Source: Paraburkholderia elongata
GTDB taxonomy: Bacteria; Pseudomonadota; Gammaproteobacteria; Burkholderiales; Burkholderiaceae
Assembly (NCBI RefSeq): GCF_013177735.1
Contig: NZ_WOEZ01000174.1
Location: 1 to 64,000, forward strand
DNA: 64,000 nt
Direction of reading: 5' to 3'
Shown here: positions 35,242 to 44,737 of the stretch, piece by piece
Numbering within the stretch: position 1 is the stretch's first letter
How the letters are laid out: each line of letters opens with the position of its first letter
The notes under the pieces: model-generated
The model's database searches: none
The model's input: the letters and a program-made list of their open reading frames with translations, nothing else
Told to the model about the DNA's origin: nothing
Translations under genes and position numbers: made by a program

Positions 35242-36690
35242 ATGAAGCCAAACAATGTCGTCATTGTTGGAGGTGGCGCGTCCGGTCTTGCAGCCGGCAT
35301 TCACCTGGCCCGCCAGGGTGTTCGCGTCAAGCTGTTCGAAGCGCGCGACACGCTCGGCGGGTGTTGCTCTACCAGCAACGTAGACGGTTATACCTTCAAC
35401 AACGGTGCGATGTTCGTCGCCGTTCCCCGCTTGCTGGATCACGCCTTCGCGCGCCTGGGACTGGATCGCTCGGCGCTGCTGCCGCTGCGCCGCATTGCCA
35501 CGCCGCAAGCGTCGGTATTACCGGACGGCACGAAAATTACGCTCGGCGACCGGCATCGTGTGCGCGTCGACGGTGAGCGCGGCGATTCGCGCACGGCGAC
35601 GCTGCAGGCAGAGATCGAACGCTGCGTGAGTAAATGGAATCCGCTGCTGAAGATTTTCATCGATGACCTCCTGACGCAGCCGATGTCCATCGCGCGCGTG
35701 ATCTCCAAGGCATGGCGCCACCTTCCCAAGCTACGCGGCAACTTCGCCGATGAACTCAAGCGCAGCTTCAGCGATCCGCAAGCGCGTGCCGCGCTCGCCG
35801 CGGTGACGCTCTACACCGGTCTGCCTGCCGACCGCACGCCGGTGTTCCTGATCGTGGGGTTGATCTCGTTGCTGGAGGACGGCCTCCATCTGCCGGAAGG
35901 GGGTATGGGTTCGGTCAGCCGTGTATTGGAAACTACCTTCCGTCAACTCGGCGGTGAGGTGCACACCAGCACACCCGTCGCCAGAATCCGCATAGAAGGA
36001 GGACGTGCGCGCGGGCTCACTCTCGAGAACGGAGAGGACATTGCGGCGGATGCCGTCATTTCGACGGCCAGCGGCATGAGCACGTTCAGTCGTCTGATCG
36101 AGCCGGCCAACGTCCCTCGCGCGATGCAACGCCGGGTGCAGCGCGCACCGTTGTCGCACCGCACGCTGAGTATTCAACTGGGGCTGACCAATTCTCTGCA
36201 ACCCGCTGCTCACTCAGTGAACCACATCCCGCTGATGGATGAGCAACAGCGCCTGCTGGCGCCGCAACCAGGCCGCATCGAATGGTTCAACTACACCGTT
36301 CCCACTCAGCCTATGCCTGAACTGGCGCCGTCGGGCGGCAGCATCGTCGAGATGTTCACTGCAGTGGACGAGCATCTGCCGCTGGACGCATGGTCTGAGG
36401 AAACCAAGGCAGCGACAGCCGACGCCGCCATTGCTGCACTCGCTCGATATCAGCCGCTCGCCATCGCAACGAAGCGCATCACCAGCCCGAAGGATTACGC
36501 GGAAGGTATGCACCTGTTCGGCGGCGCGGTCTACGGCCTGTCTCCGGCGGCGCGCCCCGACCAACAGTTTCCGCACGTCACGCCAGTGGATGGGCTGTAC
36601 CTGGCAGGCCAGACGACGTATCCCGGATTCGGCGTCGCGACGTCGGTTTTCTCTGGCGTATTCGCGGCCGAAGCGCTGATCGGGCAATGA
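35242..36690 (+). CDS. CrtI/phytoene-desaturase-like FAD-dependent oxidoreductase
   Basis: 482 residues. N-terminal FAD-binding VVIVGGGASGLAAGIHLARQ and the conserved segment RDTLGGCCST. The C-terminal FAD motif GLYLAGQTTYPGFGVATSVFSG is the CrtI signature. No carotenoid genes (crtB, crtE) are nearby, so a different polyunsaturated or retinoid-like substrate is possible. It starts 18 bp after the MBL hydrolase and is probably co-transcribed with it. A terminator follows. Confidence 0.85.
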   Translation: MKPNNVVIVGGGASGLAAGIHLARQGVRVKLFEARDTLGGCCSTSNVDGYTFNNGAMFVAVPRLLDHAFARLGLDRSALLPLRRIATPQASVLPDGTKITLGDRHRVRVDGERGDSRTATLQAEIERCVSKWNPLLKIFIDDLLTQPMSIARVISKAWRHLPKLRGNFADELKRSFSDPQARAALAAVTLYTGLPADRTPVFLIVGLISLLEDGLHLPEGGMGSVSRVLETTFRQLGGEVHTSTPVARIRIEGGRARGLTLENGEDIAADAVISTASGMSTFSRLIEPANVPRAMQRRVQRAPLSHRTLSIQLGLTNSLQPAAHSVNHIPLMDEQQRLLAPQPGRIEWFNYTVPTQPMPELAPSGGSIVEMFTAVDEHLPLDAWSEETKAATADAAIAALARYQPLAIATKRITSPKDYAEGMHLFGGAVYGLSPAARPDQQFPHVTPVDGLYLAGQTTYPGFGVATSVFSGVFAAEALIGQ

Positions 36691-36728
36691 CGTCATGGGG
36701 CCGGCGCTATGCGGCGGCTGGTATGAGT

Positions 36729-36770
36729 AAAAAAAAAACAGACCCGGTGCATTGCAGCGGGTCTGTTTCC
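36729..36770. terminator. Bidirectional terminator
   Basis: A ten-base A run leads into a stem of AACAGACCCG (36737-36746) and CGGGTCTGTT (36758-36767) with an 11-nt loop. It separates the convergent CrtI-like and dppA-like genes. Confidence 0.8.
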
Positions 36771-36805
36771 TTACTCAACTTCGAGCGTGGCGTAACGCAG
36801 TTGTT

Positions 36806-38392
36806 TTACTGCACCGCCACCGTCCCAAAGTTCTGTCGTCCGAACGGACTCACGTGATAGCCGCTCACAGTCGTGCGCGTGATGGCCGCCGCCGTCGGGT
36901 AACCCAGCGGAATCCACAGCGCCTGATCGTGGATGATCTGCTGCGCCTGTTCATACGCCTTCGCGCGTTTGGCCTGATCGGGCGTTGTCTTGCCGTCGGC
37001 GATCAGCTTGTCCAGATCCTGATCGCAGAAGCGCGCGAAATTGATGCCCGACTTCACTGCATTGCAACTGAACAGCGGTGACAGATAGTTGTCCGGATCG
37101 CCGTTGTCGCCGGCCCAGCCCATGAACAGCGTGTCGTGCTGGCCAAGCTTTGCCTGCTTGATCAATTCGCCCCATTCGATCACCTTCACATCCGCCTTCA
37201 CGCCGATCTTGGCGAAGTCGGCTTGCAGCAATTCGGCGCCGGCCTTTGGATTCGGGTTCAGCACGCTGCCGTTCGGACGCACCCAGATCGTCGTTTCGAA
37301 GCCGTTCGGATAGCCCGCATCCGCGAGCAGCTTCTTCGCCTTTGCCGGATCGTACGGCCACGCCTTGACAGCCTTGTCGTAGCTCCACGTGTTCGGCGGA
37401 TACGGATTCACGGCCGGTGTCGCGGTGTTGTCGAAGATTGCCTTCAGGTACGTGGTGCGGTCGAACGCCATGTTCAGGGCGGCGCGCACCTTCTGATTGT
37501 CGAGTGGCTTCTTCTGCGTATTCAGTGCGACGAAGGCGGTCATGAACGCCGGCGTCTGCACGATGGCGAGCGACTTGTCACCCTTCGCTTCGGCGAGATC
37601 CTGCGGCTTCGGCGACAGCGCGATCTGGCATTCGCCCGCTTTCACCTTTTGCGCGCGCACGGTGGCGTCCGGCGTGATCGCATAGATCAGGCGGTCGATC
37701 TTCGGCTTCGGACCCCAGTATGTCGGGTTCACGTCGTAGCGGATCACCGCGTCTTTGGTGTAGCTCTTCAATTCGAACGGACCGGTGCCGATCGGTTTCG
37801 AATTCAGGTCGACCTGATTGCCGGCCTTGAGCAACTGGTCGGCGTATTCAGCCGAATAGATCGAGGCGAAACCCATCGTCAGGATCGACACGAAGGTCGC
37901 GTCCGGCGCGTTCAGTTCGAACTTGACGGTGTTGTCGTCAATCTTGCTGATCGACTTGATGAGCTTCGGCAAGCCCATCGATTGCGCGTGCGGAAAGCCG
38001 CTCGCGCCCGCCACCTTGTGCCACGGATTGCTGTCGTTAAGCATCCGGTCGAACGTGAAGACGACGTCGTCGGCATTCAGCGCACGGGTGGGCTTGAAAT
38101 AGTCGGTGGTCTGGAACTGCACGTTTGGACGCAGATGGAACGTGTAGGTGAGGCCGTCGGCGCTCACGTCCCACTTGTCGGCGAGCGTTGGCTCGACTTT
38201 CTTCGCGGCCTCGTCGTACGAGACCAGCGAATTGAAGATCACATCGGCCGACGCATTGGTCGTAACAAGCGAATTGAACTGCACGACATCGAAACCGTCG
38301 GGGCTCGACTCGGTGCAGACGGTCAGCGGTTTGGCGAGCACGAGCGCGGGCGCCGTGAACAGTACGGCGGCTGCGAGCAGTTTGAAGCGCAT
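36806..38392 (-). CDS. dppA: Dipeptide ABC transporter substrate-binding protein (DppA-like)
   Basis: 528 residues from the ATG at 38392, with GGAGAT upstream. Signal peptide 1-20, cleaved before KPLTVCTES. It is a solute-binding family 5 protein: VCTESSPDGFDVVQFNS at the N-terminus, GTGPFELKSY, LPHAQ-type hinge segments and the late FMGWAGDNGDPDNYLSPLFSC. It binds di/tripeptides (or haem in some bacteria) in the periplasm. No permease or ATPase genes follow, so the rest of the transporter is elsewhere. Confidence 0.92.
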   Translation of the reverse strand: MRFKLLAAAVLFTAPALVLAKPLTVCTESSPDGFDVVQFNSLVTTNASADVIFNSLVSYDEAAKKVEPTLADKWDVSADGLTYTFHLRPNVQFQTTDYFKPTRALNADDVVFTFDRMLNDSNPWHKVAGASGFPHAQSMGLPKLIKSISKIDDNTVKFELNAPDATFVSILTMGFASIYSAEYADQLLKAGNQVDLNSKPIGTGPFELKSYTKDAVIRYDVNPTYWGPKPKIDRLIYAITPDATVRAQKVKAGECQIALSPKPQDLAEAKGDKSLAIVQTPAFMTAFVALNTQKKPLDNQKVRAALNMAFDRTTYLKAIFDNTATPAVNPYPPNTWSYDKAVKAWPYDPAKAKKLLADAGYPNGFETTIWVRPNGSVLNPNPKAGAELLQADFAKIGVKADVKVIEWGELIKQAKLGQHDTLFMGWAGDNGDPDNYLSPLFSCNAVKSGINFARFCDQDLDKLIADGKTTPDQAKRAKAYEQAQQIIHDQALWIPLGYPTAAAITRTTVSGYHVSPFGRQNFGTVAVQ

Positions 38393-38699
38393 AGGATCTC
38401 CCATAACAAGCGCAGTCAGGCAGTGCGTCTGGTTGTGTGGTTATGTTCCGTTGACGGGTGGCGACCGGTCTGGCCGTCGTCTTTATTGTGATACGTTTCC
38501 GGCGCTGGCGCATGGTTTGGCTGTTGCCGTACATGCACATCTCGGCCTTCGCGAAAGCTTATCGAAGGGTGGTTGCGGCGACAACAATTTAATCCGCATA
38601 TCCATATGGACAGCGGGAGTTGGTGTGCAGGGGCGCGGCTCGTCGGTAGCGCTGAGCGGCGCGGTGGCTCGGCTCAGTGCGAGCGCAAGGTGTCGGCGC
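38393..38699. other. Intergenic region upstream of dppA
   Basis: 307 bp. No gene seen. It contains a 10-bp palindrome TCCATATGGA at 38601-38610. The dppA promoter presumably lies in the left part. Confidence 0.45.
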
Positions 38700-39548
38700 T
38701 CACGACGCGGCCGCGCGCCCGAGCAGATACGCGATGCCGTCAATCGCGCGCACGCCGTACCACGACACCAGTTCGCCATCGATCAACTCGATGCGCTTGC
38801 CGGCGAGACGCGGATCGCGCTTCAGCGCGTCGCAATGTGCTTGCGTAAAGCGATAGGGCTCGCTGGAGAGCAGGATACGATCGACGCCGGCAAGCCACGG
38901 CGCGTGGTCGAAGTCGAACGTGGGATAACGCGCGGCGCCGACCACTCCGCCTTCTACGGCAGGCAGCGTCTGCCAGTTCACAAGCCGCAGCATCGCGGCA
39001 ATATAGGTATCTCGCGCGACCGTCATCCACGGTTCACGCCAGATCAGATACAGCACGTTTTGCCTGGGAAACGCCTGCGTGGCGGCCTCGTGCAGACGCG
39101 CTTCGAGCGCCTCGCTCAAGCGCTGCGCTTCTTGCGCGCGGTCGAAGATGGCGCCCAACAGCGAGTACAGCGAGAGATTGTCCTGCGGTGTCTGCGGATG
39201 GGTGACGACGATATGCGGCACGAACGCGCGCAATTGCTCGACGGTATCGCGCTCGTTTTCGTCGATATTGACGATCAGATGGGTGGGACGCAAAGCACGA
39301 ATTGCGTCGATATTGACGGCCTTGGTGCCGCCGACCTTGCGCACCTGCCGCACCTTGTCACGCGGATGCACGCAAAAACCGGTGCGCCCGACGATCTGAC
39401 TGTCGAGCCCTAAAGCGAACAGCAGTTCCGTGATGCTTGGCACCAGCGAAACAATGCGCGCACTGGCGCCCCGCGTATCGACGCCCGACGCATGGGCGCC
39501 CCCCATTTCGTGCGCGACGCCGGCTGCATCGACCGCACGCGGCTGCAT
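38700..39548 (-). CDS. BtuF-like cobalamin-binding protein without signal peptide
   Basis: 282 residues. It is a helical-backbone metal-receptor (type III periplasmic binding) fold: RIVSLVPSITELLFALGLDSQIVGRTGFCVHP, then VGGTKAVNIDAIRALRPTHLIVN, and YLIWREPWMTVARDTYI, a motif of the BtuF group. The first 30 residues are polar and contain no hydrophobic signal core. It may thus stay in the cytoplasm, or the start may be misjudged. It begins 3 bp after the SDR stop. Binding of corrinoid is inferred from the family only. Confidence 0.82.
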   Translation of the reverse strand: MQPRAVDAAGVAHEMGGAHASGVDTRGASARIVSLVPSITELLFALGLDSQIVGRTGFCVHPRDKVRQVRKVGGTKAVNIDAIRALRPTHLIVNIDENERDTVEQLRAFVPHIVVTHPQTPQDNLSLYSLLGAIFDRAQEAQRLSEALEARLHEAATQAFPRQNVLYLIWREPWMTVARDTYIAAMLRLVNWQTLPAVEGGVVGAARYPTFDFDHAPWLAGVDRILLSSEPYRFTQAHCDALKRDPRLAGKRIELIDGELVSWYGVRAIDGIAYLLGRAAAS

Positions 39549-39551
39549 GAT

Positions 39552-40325
39552 TTACTCGGCGGCGGCGCGGGGCTTGCGCGGCGCGCGTTCGAAGGCGAAG
39601 TCGTAGAGCCGGCGCGGCAGCACATGCAGCAGCATCGCCACGATGCGCATCTGCCACGGGAACACCGCAAATGCGGTTTGCCGTTCGACCGCCTGCGCGA
39701 CCTTCACGGCGAAACGCTCGGCATCCATCAGGAAGGGCATCCTGTACGGGTTGTGCTCGGTCATCGGCGTGCGCACATAGCCGGGCGCGATGGTGACCAC
39801 GCCGACGCCCAGCGGCCGCATCTCGACGCGCAACGCTTCCAGATACTTGAGCGCGGCTGACTTGGACGCGCTGTACGCGCCAGACCCCGGCAAGCCACGC
39901 ACGCCGGCGACGCTGGTGATCCCGACCAGCGTGCCTTTCTTCGCGGCAATCATCGCGGCGGCGAACGGCTCGAAGGTGGCAACCATGCCGAAGTAGTTGA
40001 TATCCATCACTTCGCGGAAGGTGCGCAGATCGCCGTGCCCGGTGACCGCGCCCCGGCTGATGCCGGCATTGGCGATCACGACGTCCGGCAAGCCGTGCTG
40101 CGCGATGAACTGCGCGGCCGCTTCGGCGAGCGCCTCGGCGTCGCGGACGTCGACGGAATAGGTGGAGATGGAATTCTGCGGATGGGACTGCTGGAAGGCG
40201 GTGAGGGCGTCGCCGCGGCGGGCAACCAGGCCGAGAATCGCGCCGCGCCGCGCATATTCGGCGGCGAGCGCGAGGCCGATGCCACTCGATGCGCCGGTAA
40301 TGAAAACCTTCAGGGGTGAACTCAT
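39552..40325 (-). CDS. Short-chain dehydrogenase/reductase
   Basis: 257 residues. TGASSGIG cofactor motif near residue 10, NAGIS, Ser in GITSVAGVRG and the catalytic YSASKSAALKYLE. A hydrophobic, basic C-terminal end (RIVAMLLHVLPRRLYDFAFERAPRKPR) suggests membrane contact. It is similar to lipid- or ketoreductase-type SDRs; the substrate is unknown. It is translated directly before the BtuF-like gene and 15 bp after dsbA. Confidence 0.9.
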   Translation of the reverse strand: MSSPLKVFITGASSGIGLALAAEYARRGAILGLVARRGDALTAFQQSHPQNSISTYSVDVRDAEALAEAAAQFIAQHGLPDVVIANAGISRGAVTGHGDLRTFREVMDINYFGMVATFEPFAAAMIAAKKGTLVGITSVAGVRGLPGSGAYSASKSAALKYLEALRVEMRPLGVGVVTIAPGYVRTPMTEHNPYRMPFLMDAERFAVKVAQAVERQTAFAVFPWQMRIVAMLLHVLPRRLYDFAFERAPRKPRAAAE

Positions 40326-40340
40326 TCCGGCGCCTCGGCT

Positions 40341-40979
40341 TTACATCTTCTTGGCGCGGATCTGCTGCACCAGGTAGTCGAGTACCTGGGTCGTACCCGG
40401 CAGGCTGTTGGTCGCAGCCGGACCGGTTTCATACTTGCCCTGCACGGCCAGCGTCGGCACGCCGTCGATCTTGTAGTCTTCCATCAGCTTCTTATCCTTC
40501 TGCAACGCGCTTTGCGTCGAGAACGAGTTGTAGGCGTCCATGTACTTCTTCGGATCGACGCCATTCTTCGCGAGGAACTTGCTCTGGTCTTCCGGCGTCA
40601 GCAGGTAGTTCTTGTTGACGTGGATTTCATTGAAAACCTTCGGCGTGAGTTGTTGCTGCAGGCCGAGTGCGTCGAGTGCGTGATACATCTTCGAGTGCGG
40701 AATGAAGTCGTCGCGGAACGCAACCGGCACGCGCTTGAACACCACGTCCGGACCTTGCTTCTTCACCCATGCTTCGAGGAACGGGTCGAATTCATTGCAG
40801 TGCGGGCAGCCGTACCAGAAGAATTCGGTGACTTCGATCTTGCCGGCCGGCACGTCCGTTGGTTGCGGCGTGGACAGCACGGTGTAGTCCTTGCCGGAAA
40901 CCGGTGCGGTCGGCGATGCATGCGCCGTGGCGGCAACTAGGCCCAGCGAGAGGAACAGAATGCTCAGCAATTTTTTCAT
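40341..40979 (-). CDS. dsbA: Thiol:disulfide interchange protein DsbA
   Basis: 212 residues from the ATG at 40979. Signal peptide 1-21 (cleavage after AHA). The thioredoxin fold carries the redox motif Cys58-Pro-His-Cys61 in FFWYGCPHC, and the cis-Pro loop is DGVPTLAV. It oxidises cysteines of exported proteins in the periplasm. It lies downstream of the SPOR-protein gene and upstream of the SDR gene. Confidence 0.96.
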   Translation of the reverse strand: MKKLLSILFLSLGLVAATAHASPTAPVSGKDYTVLSTPQPTDVPAGKIEVTEFFWYGCPHCNEFDPFLEAWVKKQGPDVVFKRVPVAFRDDFIPHSKMYHALDALGLQQQLTPKVFNEIHVNKNYLLTPEDQSKFLAKNGVDPKKYMDAYNSFSTQSALQKDKKLMEDYKIDGVPTLAVQGKYETGPAATNSLPGTTQVLDYLVQQIRAKKM

Positions 40980-41163
40980 GTTTTGTTGACCCAATTAGGC
41001 GGTAAAGCGGTGGCGCCACGCAAATGCCCGTCACCGTTATCAATGTCGGCGTTAGACGTTCTAGTCGTCCGTTGTGCTTGTCGGTTGTGCTTGTGACTCG
41101 CGCCGCACGCCGATAGTTCGGCGGCGGCGCGTTCCGGCAAATCACCGTTTGTTTATTGTTTGC

Positions 41164-41961
41164 TTATTGCTTCGTAAAGCGGATCACGGCTGTATCCACG
41201 CCCGCGTCGGACAGACGCTGACGGCTCGAGTTCATGTCTTCGAACTTCGAGAACGGGCCGATACGGACACGGTAGTACGTCACGCCGCCTGCATCGCGCT
41301 GCGTGACCTTCGATTCGAAGCCCTGGAAGGCGAGGCGCGCGCGCTGCTGCTCGGCGTCGGCCGAGGTCTTGTAGGCGCCCACTTGCAGGAAGTAGCCCGT
41401 GTTCGCGTCAACCGCTGTCGGCGCCGCGCCCGAACCCGGCTTGGCGTTGGCAGCCGTGGTGGCCGTGCTCTTCGGCGCCGAGCCTGCCGCGGTGGCGGCC
41501 GGTGCGCTGGAGCTTTGCGGCTTTTTCGCCGGTGCGGTGGCCGTGCCGTTGCCGTTATCCTGCGCGGGCTTCGGTGGGACTGCCGTGCCGTTCGCATTAC
41601 CACTCGACGGCGGCACTTCGACGATCTGCGGTTCTTCCAGCATGCCGGACTGCGTCTGCGAGTTGGTCTGGCCCGGCGCGGTGTTCGGCGGCGCCGGTTG
41701 CGCGGCTTGCGGCACCGGCTGGCCCGGCGTCTTGCCTTGCAGCGGACGGTTCGGGTCGTATTGCTGCCCCTGGCTCGCGCCGGTTTCGGGCGTAGCGGGC
41801 GGCGCGACCTTCGAGACAAACGGCGTAGGCGCACGGGTGATATACAGCGCCACCACTACCGCGATCGCGAGACCGACGATCAGGCCCAGCACGATGCCGA
41901 GAAAAGTCCCCCCGGTTTGTTTCGATTGCGATTGCTTTGTTGTGCGGCGTGGTTTTGCCAT
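41164..41961 (-). CDS. SPOR-domain membrane protein (FtsN-like)
   Basis: 265 residues from the ATG at 41961. A basic cytoplasmic N-terminus precedes one membrane helix (about residues 19-44, GTFLGIVLGLIVGLAIAVVV). A long Pro/Ala/Gln/Thr-rich periplasmic linker follows, then a C-terminal SPOR domain (YFLQVGAYKTSADAEQQRARL; YYRVRIGPF). SPOR domains bind denuded peptidoglycan at the division site. Placement between argS and dsbA is common in Burkholderia as I recall it. Confidence 0.92.
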   Translation of the reverse strand: MAKPRRTTKQSQSKQTGGTFLGIVLGLIVGLAIAVVVALYITRAPTPFVSKVAPPATPETGASQGQQYDPNRPLQGKTPGQPVPQAAQPAPPNTAPGQTNSQTQSGMLEEPQIVEVPPSSGNANGTAVPPKPAQDNGNGTATAPAKKPQSSSAPAATAAGSAPKSTATTAANAKPGSGAAPTAVDANTGYFLQVGAYKTSADAEQQRARLAFQGFESKVTQRDAGGVTYYRVRIGPFSKFEDMNSSRQRLSDAGVDTAVIRFTKQ

Positions 41962-42040
41962 CGTATGAATCACCTGCAAAAAGAATCCTGGAACGGCCGT
42001 CGATTATAACGACGGCCGCGTGCATGTTGCGCCGGAGGAC

Positions 42041-43831
42041 TTACATCTTGACGGGAGCAGAGACGCCGATCGTCGCGAGACCGTTGGCCAACACCTGGCG
42101 CGTGGCCGCAAGCAGCGCGACGCGCGCATTGCGCTCGGCAGCGTCGTCGACCAGCACGCGTTCGGCTCTGTCATTGTAGAACGAGTGGAATTCCCCGGCG
42201 AGGTCACGCAGATAGAACGCGACCGCGTGCGGCGCGAGTTCGTCGGCGGCGTGTTCCAGCATGTCCGGGAACTCGGCGAGCTTGTTCAGCAGGGCCATGG
42301 CGCGTTCGCTGGTGAGCGGCGATACGTCCACCTCCGCCAGCGTGCTCTCGTCCGTGCTGTAGCGCGCCTTGCATTCGGCGATGACCGAGCAGATCCGCGC
42401 ATGCGCATACTGCACGTAGTGCACCGGATTTTCGTCGTTTTGTTTCAGCGCCAGGTCGATGTCGAACACGAATTCCGTATCCGCCTTGCGCGAAATCAGG
42501 AAGAAGCGCACGGCGTCGCGGCCGCGGCGAATTGTCTCTTCGTCGATCAGGTCGACGGCGGCTTCCGAGCCCGGCGTTGCGCCGCCCGACCATTCGATCA
42601 GGTCGCGCACCGTCACATAGCTGCCGGCGCGCTTCGAGATTTTCACCTCTTCGCCGTTGCGCATCACCGTGACCATCTTGTGCAGGATGTAGTCGGGATA
42701 GCCCTTCGGAATGCCGATGCCGAGGCCTTGCAGGCCGGCGCGCACGCGCGCGATCGTGCCGTGGTGGTCCGAGCCCTGAATGTTGATGACCTTGGTGAAG
42801 CCGCGCTCCCATTTGGCGACGTGATAGGCGACGTCCGGCACGAAGTACGTGTAGGTGCCGTCGCTCTTGCGCATCACGCGGTCTTTGTCGTCGCCGTCGT
42901 CAGTGGTGCGCAGCCACAGCGCGCCTTCCTGTTCGTAGGTCTTGCCGGCGGCGATCAGCGCCTCGACGGTCTTCTCGACCCGGCCTTCCTTGTACAGCGA
43001 CGACTCGAGATAGTACTGGTCGAACTTGACGCCGAACGCCTGCAGGTCCATGTCCTGCTCGCGGCGCAGGTAGGCGACAGCAAAGCGGCGGATCGCGTCG
43101 AGATTCTCGATGTCGCGCGCGCCCGTGACGGGTTCGCCGTCGCTCGCGGCGACGGTGACGGCGTTCATATAGTCGTGCGCGATCTCGGCGATGTATTCGC
43201 CGTTGTACGCCGAGGCGGGCCAACCTTCGTCGCCGGGGGCGAGGCCGCGGGCGCGCGCCTGCGTCGACACGGCGAGCGTGTGAATCTGCACGCCGGCGTC
43301 GTTGTAATAGAACTCGCGGTGCACGTCATAGCCTTGCGAGGCCAGCACGTTCGAAAGCGCGTCGCCGAGCGCGGCCTGGCGGCCGTGGCCGACGTGCAGC
43401 GGGCCGGTCGGGTTGGCCGAGACGAATTCGATCAGCACGTGCTTGCCGGCGTCGCGCTGCGAACGGCCGAAGGCATCCTTTTCGGCGAACACGGCGGCGA
43501 TCACCGCCTGCTTGGCGGCCGCCGCGAGACGCAGGTTGATGAAGCCGGGGCCGGCCACTTCGGCGGCATCCACCAGACCCAAGGCCCGCGGCTGCGCGAG
43601 CAGCGCGTCGACGATCTGTTGCGCCAGCTGGCGCGGGTTGGCGCGCAGCGGCTTGGCGAGTTGCATCGCCACGTTGCAGGCGACGTCGCCGTGCGCGGCC
43701 ACCTTGGGGCGCTCCAGCGTGATCGTGGGCGAGACGAAGGCGGCTTCGCTCGCGCCTTGGGTTGCGTCAGCAACCTGCTTCACCGTGTCGGCGAGCAGGG
43801 TTTCGAGGGTATGTTTATGTGCAGGCAGCAT
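42041..43831 (-). CDS. argS: Arginyl-tRNA synthetase
   Basis: 596 residues. It is a class-I synthetase with HVGHGR as the HIGH motif near residue 145 and VKISKRAG in place of KMSKS. The C-terminal DALR anticodon-binding domain contains HYVQYAHARICSV. The N-terminal Arg-tRNA-synthetase domain starts with the usual helix. It is followed by the SPOR-domain protein gene after about 80 bp. Confidence 0.97.
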   Translation of the reverse strand: MLPAHKHTLETLLADTVKQVADATQGASEAAFVSPTITLERPKVAAHGDVACNVAMQLAKPLRANPRQLAQQIVDALLAQPRALGLVDAAEVAGPGFINLRLAAAAKQAVIAAVFAEKDAFGRSQRDAGKHVLIEFVSANPTGPLHVGHGRQAALGDALSNVLASQGYDVHREFYYNDAGVQIHTLAVSTQARARGLAPGDEGWPASAYNGEYIAEIAHDYMNAVTVAASDGEPVTGARDIENLDAIRRFAVAYLRREQDMDLQAFGVKFDQYYLESSLYKEGRVEKTVEALIAAGKTYEQEGALWLRTTDDGDDKDRVMRKSDGTYTYFVPDVAYHVAKWERGFTKVINIQGSDHHGTIARVRAGLQGLGIGIPKGYPDYILHKMVTVMRNGEEVKISKRAGSYVTVRDLIEWSGGATPGSEAAVDLIDEETIRRGRDAVRFFLISRKADTEFVFDIDLALKQNDENPVHYVQYAHARICSVIAECKARYSTDESTLAEVDVSPLTSERAMALLNKLAEFPDMLEHAADELAPHAVAFYLRDLAGEFHSFYNDRAERVLVDDAAERNARVALLAATRQVLANGLATIGVSAPVKM

Positions 43832-44278
43832 GCTTGTTGCGAGTCCAGTGAGGCAATCCGGTGATGCCGAAGAAGCGGCGGCCGCGCGCGAGGCGCAGCC
43901 GATTCGTCAGAAGCGTGGAAAGCGGCGATGCACCGGCCGGGACGTGCCGGGCGCTTCGGGGCGTCATCAGGCACGTAGCGTGCAACGCGGTTAGCGCGGT
44001 GCGCGGCAACATGCCGAGGCGCTTGCAGCTGCGGCCTGGCGCGGCGGCAAGCGGTTTCGGCCAACGGCCCAGCCACGCCACCTGCGCTACGCCGCGCGCG
44101 GCGCATTGCGGCGCGCTTTTCCGTCCAGACGGATTTTAGCAGGTGCTAATATGTTCAATGAGATGCCCACCAAGGGCCGTGGCCGCCGTGCCTGATCGGC
44201 GTGTCAACGAAACGCGCGCCGGCGGCTAGCTTACAGCCGCTCGCGCGTCGATCCAACATAACGAAAAAGGGAACAGTC
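43832..44278. other. Intergenic region between argS and DUF1840 genes
   Basis: 447 bp, divergent promoters expected. Several short frames exist but none is convincing. TAATAT at 44147-44152 may be a -10 box for the rightward gene, without a good -35. TCCGTC-CA-GACGGA at 44120-44133 is a small palindrome. Confidence 0.45.
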
Positions 44279-44605
44279 ATGCTGATTACTTTCAAATGCC
44301 GGGCCTACCCGGATGTGGTGATGCTGGAGAATCTTGCCCAGTACCTCGTCGGCATTGTCGGCAAGCGCCTTGGTGAGCGTGGCGTGATCACCCACGACGA
44401 ACTCGACGTTGCGATCACCAAGCTCGAAGCGGCAATCAGCGTCGACAAACAGGAACGTGCCGAGCACGAAGGCCATTTCCACGAAGGCGAAGACGGCCAC
44501 GAACATCATGAGATTCCACCGGGACTCGCCCAGCGCGCGTTCCCGTTCCTCGACATGTTGCGCGCCGCGCAGAAGGAAAACCTGGATATCCTCTGGGGTC
44601 TCTGA
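44279..44605 (+). CDS. DUF1840 family protein
   Basis: 108 residues from the ATG at 44279, with AAGGGA upstream. MLITFKCRAYPDVVMLENLA is the characteristic DUF1840 opening. A His/Glu-rich patch near residues 62-80 (EGHFHEGEDGHEHHE) could bind metal. The family is found mostly in betaproteobacteria and its function is unknown. It is a single-gene unit with a terminator after it. Confidence 0.9.
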   Translation: MLITFKCRAYPDVVMLENLAQYLVGIVGKRLGERGVITHDELDVAITKLEAAISVDKQERAEHEGHFHEGEDGHEHHEIPPGLAQRAFPFLDMLRAAQKENLDILWGL

Positions 44606-44671
44606 TTCCGGAGCGGTCCGCCAGCGGTGGCGTTCGCCGCGCCTGGTGGCACGGACCCGTGCGCACCAATG

Positions 44672-44700
44672 AAAAGAGCCCGCATCAGCGGGCTCTTTGT
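44672..44700. terminator. Bidirectional terminator
   Basis: AAAGAGCCCGC (44673-44683) pairs with GCGGGCTCTTT (44688-44698) around ATCA. It separates the convergent DUF1840 and lysine-rich protein genes. Confidence 0.85.
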
Positions 44701-44737
44701 CTTTCACGGGTCTTAACGGCCCGTCTCACGAACCTGC

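Noticed and set aside
42020..43864. 614-codon open frame antisense to argS
   Set aside because: Shadow frame; the argS motifs are on the other strand.
43815..44081. Minus-strand 88-codon frame upstream of argS
   Set aside because: Starts MAWLGRW but shows no signal peptide, domain or ribosome-binding site; left as intergenic.
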